The notes under the pieces: model-generated
The model's database searches: none
Seen by the model: only the letters and a program-made list of their open reading frames with translations
Told to the model about the DNA's origin: nothing
Shown here: positions 18,116 to 25,890 of the stretch, in pieces
Position numbering within the stretch: the first letter of the stretch is position 1
Layout of the letters: each line of letters begins with the position of its first letter
From: Bacteroides stercoris ATCC 43183
GTDB lineage: Bacteria; Bacteroidota; Bacteroidia; Bacteroidales; Bacteroidaceae
NCBI RefSeq assembly: GCF_025147325.1
Contig: NZ_CP102262.1
Coordinates: 310,001-374,000, forward strand
DNA: 64,000 nt
Direction of reading: 5' to 3'
Program-made: the position numbers and the translations under genes

Positions 18116-19483
18116 ATGGCAAAAGAGAAAACGGTATATGTATGCAGCAATTGCGGGCAGGAATCGCCTAAATGGGTAGGCAAATGTCCGTCGTGCGGAG
18201 CGTGGAACACCTATGTAGAAGAGATTGTACGCAAGGAAACCGTAAACAAACGTCCGGTATCGGGCATGGAAACCGCCAAAGCAAAGCCCGTGACACTGGA
18301 TGAAATCGCTGCCGATGACGAACCCCGTATCGACCTGCACGATGCGGAGCTGAACCGGGTATTGGGCGGCGGTCTGGTACAAGGCTCGCTGGTGCTGATA
18401 GGCGGCGAACCGGGTATCGGAAAATCCACCCTGGTGCTGCAGACCATCCTCCGCATACCGGAGAAACGTATCCTCTACATATCCGGCGAAGAAAGCGCCC
18501 GGCAGCTGAAGCTGCGTGCCGACCGTCTGTCAGGCACATCCGCCGACTGCCTGATTGTCTGCGAAACCTCGTTGGAACAGATTTACGTCCACATAAAGAA
18601 TACACGCCCCGATTTAGTCATAATAGACTCCATACAAACTATCTCCACAGAGACGCTCGAATCCTCTCCCGGCAGCATAGCCCAGGTGAGGGAATGCTCC
18701 GCCTCGATCCTGCGCTTCGCCAAAGAAACGCATACGGCGGTCATCCTCATCGGCCATATCAACAAGGAAGGAAGCATTGCCGGGCCTAAGGTACTGGAGC
18801 ACATCGTGGACACCGTGCTCCAATTTGAAGGCGACCAACATTATATGTACCGCATCCTGCGCAGCATCAAAAACCGTTTCGGCAGCACTGCCGAGTTGGG
18901 CATCTATGAGATGAGACAGGACGGACTGCGGCAGGTAAGCAATCCTTCGGAACTGCTCCTCAGCCAAGACCATGAAGGAATGAGCGGCATAGCCATCGCT
19001 TCGGCCATAGAAGGCATACGACCGTTCCTGATAGAAACGCAGGCATTGGTGAGCAGTGCCGTTTACGGCAACCCGCAACGTTCCGCCACCGGCTTCGACA
19101 TACGGAGAATGAACATGCTGTTGGCTGTACTGGAAAAGCGGGTCGGCTTCAAGCTTGCCCAAAAGGACGTCTTTCTCAACATTGCCGGCGGACTGAAAGT
19201 GAACGACCCCGCCATCGACCTGGCAGTTATCAGCGCCATTCTGTCCAGCAACATGGATACCGCCATAGAACCCGAAATCTGCATGGCGGGAGAAATAGGC
19301 CTGTCCGGCGAGATCCGCCCCGTAAACCGGATTGAGCAACGCATCGGCGAAGCGGAGAAGCTCGGTTTCAAACGGTTTATATTGCCCAAATATAATCTGC
19401 AGGGACTGAACGCGTCCAAATTGAAGATTGAGCTGATACCGGTAAGAAAGGTGGAAGAAGCCTTCCGGGCATTGTTCGGCTAA
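18116..19483 (+). CDS. radA: DNA repair protein RadA
   Basis: A 455-residue RecA-like ATPase that promotes branch migration in recombination. An N-terminal C4 zinc finger (Cys10, 13, 24, 27 in CSNCG and CPSCGAW) is followed by Walker A GEPGIGKST, the RadA-specific KNRFGSTAELGIYEM motif, and a Lon-like C-terminal domain (from about residue 285, with FDIRRMNMLLAVLEKR). The length is typical. The start is the ATG after the promoter -7 box. It may be co-transcribed with the FAD oxidoreductase gene 74 bp downstream. Confidence 0.96.
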   Translation: MAKEKTVYVCSNCGQESPKWVGKCPSCGAWNTYVEEIVRKETVNKRPVSGMETAKAKPVTLDEIAADDEPRIDLHDAELNRVLGGGLVQGSLVLIGGEPGIGKSTLVLQTILRIPEKRILYISGEESARQLKLRADRLSGTSADCLIVCETSLEQIYVHIKNTRPDLVIIDSIQTISTETLESSPGSIAQVRECSASILRFAKETHTAVILIGHINKEGSIAGPKVLEHIVDTVLQFEGDQHYMYRILRSIKNRFGSTAELGIYEMRQDGLRQVSNPSELLLSQDHEGMSGIAIASAIEGIRPFLIETQALVSSAVYGNPQRSATGFDIRRMNMLLAVLEKRVGFKLAQKDVFLNIAGGLKVNDPAIDLAVISAILSSNMDTAIEPEICMAGEIGLSGEIRPVNRIEQRIGEAEKLGFKRFILPKYNLQGLNASKLKIELIPVRKVEEAFRALFG

Positions 19484-19557
19484 GTCCTCCATAGGATGAG
19501 TCCGCCGCAGGAGATACGGATTGATACACATTATATATAGATATAGAAAGAAACCCA

Positions 19558-21144
19558 ATGATACAAGAATACCAATTGCGCGTGTTGCCTGAGGTTGCAG
19601 CCAACGAACAACGCATAAAAGAATACCTCATACAAGAGAAAGGAGTGAGCGCACGCGACATTACGGCTACGCGCATTCTGAAACGCAGCATTGATGCACG
19701 CCAGCGGACCATCTTCGTAAACCTGACCGTGCGTGCTTATCTCAACGAGTTGCCGAAAGAGAAGGAGTATCAGGAAACCGTCTATAACGATGTGTCGGAC
19801 AAGCCGCAAGTTATCGTTGTGGGAGCCGGTCCCGGCGGACTGTTTGCCGCCTTGCGTCTGATAGAGCTGGGCTTGCGCCCCGTCATCGTGGAGCGCGGAA
19901 AGAATGTACGCGACCGCAAGAAAGACCTTGCCCTGATAGGAAGGGAACAGACCGTCAACCCGGAATCCAATTACAGTTTCGGAGAAGGCGGTGCAGGCGC
20001 CTATTCGGACGGCAAGCTCTATACCCGCAGTAAAAAACGGGGAAACGTAGACAAAATCCTGAACGTATTCTGCCAGCACGGCGCTTCATCTTCCATACTC
20101 GTAGACGCCCATCCCCATATCGGCACGGACAAACTGCCGCGGGTCATAGAAAACATGCGGAACACCATTATCGGTTGCGGCGGTGAAGTGCACTTTGAGA
20201 CACGGATGGATGCTCTTATTATTGAAAACGATGAAGTGAAAGGCATCGAAACCGATACCGGCCGGACATTCCTCGGTCCTGTAATACTTGCTACCGGACA
20301 CTCCGCACGCGATGTATACCGCTGGCTGGCAGCCAACGGAGTGGAAATAGAAGCCAAAGGCATCGCCGTAGGAGTACGTCTGGAACATCCCGCTTCCCTG
20401 ATAGACCGGATACAATACCACAACCGCAACGGACGCGGCAAATACCTGCCCGCCGCCGAGTACAGCTTCGTTACCCAAGTGGACGGAAGAGGCGTGTACA
20501 GCTTCTGCATGTGTCCCGGCGGCTTTGTGGTTCCGGCAGCCAGCGGTCCCCAGCAAATCGTAGTCAACGGAATGAGCCCCAGCAACCGGGGGTCCCGGTG
20601 GAGCAATTCGGGAATGGTAGTGGAGCTGCGTCCGGAAGACTTGGAGAATAAGGAGTTAAGAATGATGAATGAAGAGCCGGCTTTCAACTCCCAACTCAAC
20701 ATGATGTATTTTCAGGAAGCTCTGGAACGCCTCTGCTGGCAACAGGGCAACATGAAGCAAACAGCCCCCGCGCAACGCATGGCGGACTTTACCAGGAAAA
20801 AGCTCAGCTACGACCTGCCGGAAAGTTCATACGCCCCCGGACTGGTATCGTCGCCTCTGCACTTCTGGATGCCGCCGTTCATTGCCGACCGGCTGAGCAA
20901 AGGTTTCCAGCAATTCGGGAAATACAGCCACGGTTTCCTCACCAACGAAGCTGCCATGATTGGCGTTGAAACCCGTACATCGGCTCCGGTGCGCATTGTC
21001 AGAGACAAAGACACCTTGCAGCATATCCGTTTGAAAGGGCTGTTTCCCTGCGGAGAGGGAGCCGGATATGCAGGCGGCATCGTGTCGGCAGGTATCGACG
21101 GAGAACGGTGTGCGGAAGCCGCAGGCCGGCTTTTGCTGCAATGA
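19558..21144 (+). CDS. FAD-dependent oxidoreductase (NAD(P)/FAD-binding)
   Basis: A 528-residue protein with an N-terminal domain of about 80 residues, then the dinucleotide-binding motif VIVVGAGPGGLFAAL. It also contains SFGEGGAGAYSDGKLYTR and a C-terminal FPCGEGAGYAGGIVSAGIDG motif, both typical of a widespread family of uncharacterised FAD-dependent dehydrogenases. The substrate is unknown. A segment near residues 363-380 (NKELRMMNEE and neighbours) is encoded by DNA resembling AT-rich interspersed repeat and looks like an in-frame insertion. Confidence 0.88.
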   Translation: MIQEYQLRVLPEVAANEQRIKEYLIQEKGVSARDITATRILKRSIDARQRTIFVNLTVRAYLNELPKEKEYQETVYNDVSDKPQVIVVGAGPGGLFAALRLIELGLRPVIVERGKNVRDRKKDLALIGREQTVNPESNYSFGEGGAGAYSDGKLYTRSKKRGNVDKILNVFCQHGASSSILVDAHPHIGTDKLPRVIENMRNTIIGCGGEVHFETRMDALIIENDEVKGIETDTGRTFLGPVILATGHSARDVYRWLAANGVEIEAKGIAVGVRLEHPASLIDRIQYHNRNGRGKYLPAAEYSFVTQVDGRGVYSFCMCPGGFVVPAASGPQQIVVNGMSPSNRGSRWSNSGMVVELRPEDLENKELRMMNEEPAFNSQLNMMYFQEALERLCWQQGNMKQTAPAQRMADFTRKKLSYDLPESSYAPGLVSSPLHFWMPPFIADRLSKGFQQFGKYSHGFLTNEAAMIGVETRTSAPVRIVRDKDTLQHIRLKGLFPCGEGAGYAGGIVSAGIDGERCAEAAGRLLLQ

Positions 21145-21214
21145 GAGCAGCAGAGTTCCGCATGCAGGTGAAATTCATTTCCCCGCATTGCAAGGATGAT
21201 ACAAAAATAATCCG

Positions 21215-21222
21215 TACTTTTG
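21215..21222 (+). promoter_or_regulatory. Promoter of the LuxR-type regulator gene (-7 box)
   Basis: TACTTTTG, an exact -7 match 19 bp upstream of the ATG. A TTG lies 24 bases upstream of it, slightly farther than usual. Confidence 0.6.
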
Positions 21223-21241
21223 CGGGCAAACCTATACCGTT

Positions 21242-21862
21242 ATGACAGCTCCCGAAATAGCAATCGTCGCTCCCAACACATTGACCTCTTTGGGATTGCA
21301 GAACCTTCTGGAAGAGATTATCCCGATGGCTACCATCCGTGTGTTCCGCTCCTTCGCCGAACTCATGGATGATACGCCCGACATGTATGCCCATTATTTC
21401 ATCTCTTCCCAAATATATTTCGAGCATACCTCATTCTTCCTGCCCCGAAAGCCCAAGACCATCGTACTGGCAGGCGGCGACAACCAGCCTCAGCTATCGG
21501 GCGTGCCGACCCTGAACATCTATCAGGACGAGAAAGGCCTCGTAAAAGACATTCTGCAACTCCATCGGTACGGACACCAGCACGGACACCCCGACAAGCA
21601 ACCGGACAGTCTCCGCTCCACCATGCCGCCTCATGCCGCCGGCAACACCGATGCCCACGAACTTTCCGCCCGCGAGATAGAAGTGCTGGTGCTCATCACC
21701 AAAGGGCTTATCAACAAGGAGATTGCCGACAAACTGAACATCAGCCTCACCACCGTCATCACCCACCGCAAGAACATTGTGGAGAAACTGGGCATCAAGT
21801 CCGTATCGGGACTGACAATCTATGCCGTGATGCACGGCTACATCGATGCCGACAGGATATAA
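21242..21862 (+). CDS. LuxR-type transcription regulator with degenerate receiver domain
   Basis: A 206-residue protein. The C-terminal part (about 139-206) is a clear GerE/LuxR helix-turn-helix: ELSAREIEVLVLITKGLINKEIA then KLNISLTTVITHRKNIVEKLG. The N-terminal 110 residues have the size and pattern of a response-regulator receiver, but the acidic pair and the phospho-accepting Asp are missing; the expected third strand reads AHYFISSQIYF. It therefore probably does not respond to a histidine kinase. It lies 113 bp upstream of a TonB-dependent receptor gene in the same direction, so regulation of that receptor is a reasonable inference. Confidence 0.85.
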   Translation: MTAPEIAIVAPNTLTSLGLQNLLEEIIPMATIRVFRSFAELMDDTPDMYAHYFISSQIYFEHTSFFLPRKPKTIVLAGGDNQPQLSGVPTLNIYQDEKGLVKDILQLHRYGHQHGHPDKQPDSLRSTMPPHAAGNTDAHELSAREIEVLVLITKGLINKEIADKLNISLTTVITHRKNIVEKLGIKSVSGLTIYAVMHGYIDADRI

Positions 21863-21924
21863 ACCGGATGGCAATCCCCCTGCCGCCCCGCATCTCCCGG
21901 CATCATAATCCTCATAAATTAGGA

Positions 21925-21955
21925 TTGCACGGGCTGGAGATTTCGCGTTACTTTG
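21925..21955 (+). promoter_or_regulatory. Promoter of the TonB-dependent receptor gene
   Basis: TTG, 20 bases, TTACTTTG (one mismatch to the -7 consensus). It lies about 20 bp upstream of the ATG at 21976 and within the longer open frame, which supports the later start. Confidence 0.55.
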
Positions 21956-21975
21956 CAAGCGAAACAAAACCAGTT

Positions 21976-24453
21976 ATGAAACAATATAAGATTATTCCCC
22001 TGATTCTGACGTTCCTCACTGCCGGTAATGTGTCGGCAGCAGATCTGGACACCTTGAAAGTAGTAGACGTGGAAGAAGTCCTCGTCATCGCAGCCCCCAA
22101 AGAAAACCGCAAGCTGCGCGAACAGCCCACAGCCGTCACCCTGCTTTCGCAGCAGGACATGCAGGCGGCACAGGTGAACTCTATCAAGAACCTGACCGGG
22201 CTCGTTCCCAACATGTTCATCCCCGACTACGGTTCGCGCCTTACTTCCGCCGTCTATATCCGCGGTATCGGTTCGCGCATCAACACGCCGTCCGTGGGAC
22301 TGTATGTGGACAATATCCCCTACATCGACAAGTCCGCTTTCGACTTCGACTACTCCGACATCGAACGCATCGACGTACTGCGCGGCCCGCAAGGAACGCT
22401 GTACGGACGCAATGCGATGGGCGGACTGATCAAGATTCACACCAAATCGCCTTTCTCCTATCAGGGCACGGACTTGCGCATCGGCGCAGGCACGCACAAT
22501 GCCTACAACACTTCGCTGACGCATTACCACCGGGTGTCCGAGCGTTTCGCTTTCTCTACCGGCGGCTTCTATGACTACGAAGGCGGCTTCTTCCGTAACG
22601 CAGCGCTGGAGAATAAGAAGACAGACAAGAGCCAATCGGCCGGCGGACGCTTCCGCGGCATCTACCTGCCTTCCGAGAACTGGAAAGCAGACCTGAACGT
22701 GAGCTACGAATACAGCGACCAGGGCGGCTATCCGTACTATTATACCGGCAGCGTCAACCCCGCCGCCCAAAGCGAAGAGATGAAATCCTATATCGGCACA
22801 ATCTCCAACAACCGCGAAAGCAGCTACTACCGTAACCTGCTGAATACAGGGCTGAACCTCGAATATCAGGCGCAGCGCTTCACCCTGAGCGCCGTAACGG
22901 GCTATCAGTTCCTGAAAGACCGCATGTTCATCGACCAGGATTTTACGGCGAAAGACATCTATACGCTGGAACAGAAGCAACGCATCCATACCCTGAGCGA
23001 AGAGATTGTGATGAAAAGCAAAGGCAGCAGCCGCTGGCAATGGGCTACGGGCGTCTTCGGCTTCTACCAGTGGCTGAAAACCGACGCTCCGGTGACCTTC
23101 AGGGAAGACGGCATGGGAATGCTGGGGCAGATGCTGGGCAGTGTAATCCCGTCCAAAATAGAAGTTCCCATGCCCATGCCCGGTATGGGAATCAATATCC
23201 TGCCGTCCTTGCGGCCCGGCAACAGCAATCTGCTCATCAACGGTAATTTCGACACACCGCTTCTCAACGGAGCGTTGTTCCACCAGTCTACTTTCCGGGA
23301 CCTGTTCGGTCTTACGGGATTATCTTTCACCGCCGGTCTGCGCCTGGATTATGAGAAGATGAAGATGACCTACGACTCCGGCACTGCAATGGACTATACG
23401 GTAGGTATCAAAGGAGAAATGGTACGGGGCGGGCAGGTTATCAAAGAAATACCGATGATGCCCGAAACGGCGCTCACCGTACAGTCGCGCTACCACGGTT
23501 CCATCGACAAGGATTACCTGCAACTGCTGCCGAAGTTTGCCCTTCAATACGACTTCAAGAACAATCGGGGCAACGTCTATGCAACCGTGAGCAAGGGCTA
23601 CCGTTCGGGCGGATACAACATCCAGATGTTCTCCGACCTGTTGCAGTCCAGCCTGAAAAACGACATGATGCGGCAGACAAAAGAGGAGATTCTAAAAGCC
23701 GTAGAGGGTTCTCCCAGCGCATCCTACAAAGACCTTATCAACGAAATGTTCCCCGACGCAGGCGAGAATCCCGACGCCCGCTCCGCCACCGAATACAAAC
23801 CGGAGCAAACCTGGAACTACGAAATCGGTACTCACCTGAATCTTTTCAATAACCGTCTGCGTACCGATGCCGCACTCTTCTGGCTGGAGACGCGCGACCA
23901 GCAAATCTCACGCTTTGCAGGAGCAAGCGGCTTGGGACGCGAAACGGTGAATGCAGGCAAAAGCCGCAGCCTCGGCGCCGAACTGTCTCTGACTGCCGCC
24001 ATTACTGCCGACTTCACGCTGAACACCAGCTACGGCTATACGTATGCCACCTTTAAGGACTACGTAACCAATGCCCGCGTCAACGGACAGCTTCAGGAAA
24101 TCAGCTACAACGGCAACTACGTGCCTTTCGTTCCCAAACACACGCTGACCGTAGGCGGACAGTACATTTTCCGCATCAACCCGGGATATTGGCTGGAGCG
24201 CATCCAACTGAATGCCGGATACACCGGTGCGGGACGTGTGTACTGGACGGAAGAGAACACCGTCAGCCAATCATTCTACGGCACACTGAACGGACGCATC
24301 AGTTTCCAGAAAGGCCGCGGACAGATAGACTTCTGGGTGCGCAATGCACTGGACAAGGATTACGCCGCCTTCTATTTCGAAAGCATGGGCAACGGATTTA
24401 TGCAGAAAGGACGTCCCATCCAGGCCGGAATAGAACTGCGTTGCAGATTTTAG
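21976..24453 (+). CDS. TonB-dependent outer-membrane receptor, substrate unknown
   Basis: An 825-residue receptor with a signal peptide (MKQYKIIPLILTFLTAGNVSA), a TonB-box-like segment (DTLKVVDVEEVLVIAA), a plug domain with SAVYIRGIGSRINTPSVG and IDVLRGPQGTLYGRNAMGG, and a barrel ending in Phe (IELRCRF). It has no carboxypeptidase-like extension, so it is of the siderophore/vitamin/heme type rather than SusC. A Met-rich segment at about residues 378-408 (MGMLGQM, then VPMPMPGMGIN) is unusual. The likely regulator is the LuxR-type gene upstream. The start is set by the signal peptide and promoter. Confidence 0.88.
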   Translation: MKQYKIIPLILTFLTAGNVSAADLDTLKVVDVEEVLVIAAPKENRKLREQPTAVTLLSQQDMQAAQVNSIKNLTGLVPNMFIPDYGSRLTSAVYIRGIGSRINTPSVGLYVDNIPYIDKSAFDFDYSDIERIDVLRGPQGTLYGRNAMGGLIKIHTKSPFSYQGTDLRIGAGTHNAYNTSLTHYHRVSERFAFSTGGFYDYEGGFFRNAALENKKTDKSQSAGGRFRGIYLPSENWKADLNVSYEYSDQGGYPYYYTGSVNPAAQSEEMKSYIGTISNNRESSYYRNLLNTGLNLEYQAQRFTLSAVTGYQFLKDRMFIDQDFTAKDIYTLEQKQRIHTLSEEIVMKSKGSSRWQWATGVFGFYQWLKTDAPVTFREDGMGMLGQMLGSVIPSKIEVPMPMPGMGINILPSLRPGNSNLLINGNFDTPLLNGALFHQSTFRDLFGLTGLSFTAGLRLDYEKMKMTYDSGTAMDYTVGIKGEMVRGGQVIKEIPMMPETALTVQSRYHGSIDKDYLQLLPKFALQYDFKNNRGNVYATVSKGYRSGGYNIQMFSDLLQSSLKNDMMRQTKEEILKAVEGSPSASYKDLINEMFPDAGENPDARSATEYKPEQTWNYEIGTHLNLFNNRLRTDAALFWLETRDQQISRFAGASGLGRETVNAGKSRSLGAELSLTAAITADFTLNTSYGYTYATFKDYVTNARVNGQLQEISYNGNYVPFVPKHTLTVGGQYIFRINPGYWLERIQLNAGYTGAGRVYWTEENTVSQSFYGTLNGRISFQKGRGQIDFWVRNALDKDYAAFYFESMGNGFMQKGRPIQAGIELRCRF

Positions 24454-24534
24454 CAAACAGAGTTTGCCGACTTTTACAAGCAGGTAAATCAGAATTGTAA
24501 GCCTCTTAATATAAACCGGTTTCGTGTACCAAAG

Positions 24535-24710
24535 TAATACCCCGCTTTGGTACACGAAATACCAACCGTTGGTACGGGAGCTACCAAGCATTGGTACGTG
24601 AAGTACCACACTATGGTACGCGGACTACCAAGCGTTGGTACACGGAGTACCAACTGCCGGTAGCCGAGGTACCTCCCTTTGGAATGCGAAGTACCGCCAG
24701 CCGGTACCGG
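24535..24710. repeat. Tandem array, 22-bp period, eight units (array B)
   Basis: Eight contiguous 22-bp units start at 24535, 24557, 24579, 24601, 24623, 24645, 24667 and 24689. The consensus is nnnTACCnnnnnnnGGTAC at positions 4-19, with G at position 22. Each unit is an imperfect palindrome, best as TACCAA-N3-TTGGTA. Arms are conserved while the three bases before each TACC and the palindrome centre vary. There are no spacers. The array fills the space between two convergent genes, the receptor gene and the zinc-ribbon lipoprotein gene. Confidence 0.92.
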
Positions 24711-24718
24711 CAAATAAC

Positions 24719-25771
24719 CTATTCGTTGATTGCCCCGCAATGCGGGCAAACCCCTTTCGCCCCTATTTTCTGTCCGCAATTGCCGCAGCGATAGCGGGAT
24801 GCAGCCAGTGACGAACGCAGTTTCCTGAAGAATACCCACACAAATACGGCTATAAACAGATAACCGATGTATATATGGGTAGTCAGTATAAAGAAGAAAT
24901 AACAGAAAATGCAACAGGAAGCCAGCCCCAACAGATAGAACACAGCCGCTTCCGGACTCAGTTGGCGGAACAAATCGTCGAGCACCGCCAGCAGTACGAT
25001 GACAAACAGCCAAAGGCTCATCAGGAAAACGGATAGCACGAACGGCACTTTAAACGGTGAGAGTGTGGGGTTGAAATAAAAATGCTGCCACGTCTCCGGC
25101 ACAAACACCTGCATCGACTCGTACACCGTGGCACTGAACGCCAGCAACAGACACAGCAACAACGGATATACACTGTCTATATCATTGAAGTAGACCATTT
25201 GCAACTGCTTCCGCCGGAACGCGCGAAACAGCCATGCCGCCACAAACAGCGCAAAAATAACAATGAAATAGGAAGCATGCGTATCGCTGAACAGGTAAAT
25301 GGCCTGCGAGATACTGTCCGTAGGCACAAACGCCCGGATCATGTCCTTTTCCCGAAGCCAGCCTTGCACTTCCTGAGAATGGGCGAGCTTGACCCATACG
25401 CTGTCCACACTGTCCGTCGGGTGTATGGCAAACTCCGCCACCACCACCCTGTCTCCCTTGTACAGTGTATTATAGCAGTCCTTTACAGGCAGGCAGGCTA
25501 TCGTCACCGAATCTTCCTGCACTTCCAGATTCGTGTTCCACGTATAGTGACGCTCGTACAGATAAGCCAGCGAATCGCGGGTCTTTGCCCCCAGTTTCCC
25601 GTCTTCCAGGTCCGGACGGGGATAATGGCAAGAAGAACCGAGAATAAGGTATAAAATATAAAATATGAAATTTAAGTATAAGGTATGAGGCATAAGGTAT
25701 AAAGAGCGGGACGCACGTTGTACGGTGACGCTGTGTTTACGGCTGTTTATGTTTGTTTCTTCTTTCTTCAT
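24719..25771 (-). CDS. Hypothetical membrane lipoprotein with C-terminal zinc ribbon
   Basis: About 350 residues. A hydrophobic N-terminal stretch (FIFYILYLILGSSC) ends in a lipobox-like Cys, followed by a periplasmic-looking domain of about 110 residues with an SH3-like pattern (VWVKLAHSQEVQGWLREKDM). Five to six membrane helices follow, then a zinc ribbon at the C terminus (CGNCGQKIGAKGVCPHCG). I do not recognise the family. The start is uncertain: MKKEETNINS is used, but MPKVYN (25789) and MPHTLYL (25693) are alternatives. The signal region is encoded by low-complexity TATAAG-type repeat DNA. Confidence 0.72.
   Translation of the reverse strand: MKKEETNINSRKHSVTVQRASRSLYLMPHTLYLNFIFYILYLILGSSCHYPRPDLEDGKLGAKTRDSLAYLYERHYTWNTNLEVQEDSVTIACLPVKDCYNTLYKGDRVVVAEFAIHPTDSVDSVWVKLAHSQEVQGWLREKDMIRAFVPTDSISQAIYLFSDTHASYFIVIFALFVAAWLFRAFRRKQLQMVYFNDIDSVYPLLLCLLLAFSATVYESMQVFVPETWQHFYFNPTLSPFKVPFVLSVFLMSLWLFVIVLLAVLDDLFRQLSPEAAVFYLLGLASCCIFCYFFFILTTHIYIGYLFIAVFVWVFFRKLRSSLAASRYRCGNCGQKIGAKGVCPHCGAINE
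25640..25700. repeat. Low-complexity TATAAG-type repeat
   Basis: Plus-strand DNA reads as irregular repeats of ATAAGGTATAAAATATAAAA and close variants. It overlaps the N-terminal signal region of the lipoprotein gene. A related patch (CATACCTTATACTTC and similar) recurs at about 25838-25875 in the upstream intergenic region. Confidence 0.6.
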
Positions 25772-25890
25772 ATTATATACTTTGGGCATTCATTCTCAAT
25801 CATCTTCACTATCCGTTATGCGTATTCACCCATACCTTATACTTCATTCTTTATACCGTATGCTTTATACGTAAGCTTCATCCTTGGCTT

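Noticed and set aside
21919..23283. 454-codon open frame antisense to the TonB-dependent receptor gene
   Set aside because: The sense strand encodes a well-supported receptor; the antisense frame has no recognisable motif and arises from codon bias in GC-richer DNA.
24535..24710. CRISPR array
   Set aside because: Units are contiguous 22-mers with no unique spacers of 25-40 bp, units are degenerate rather than identical, and there are no cas genes in the window.
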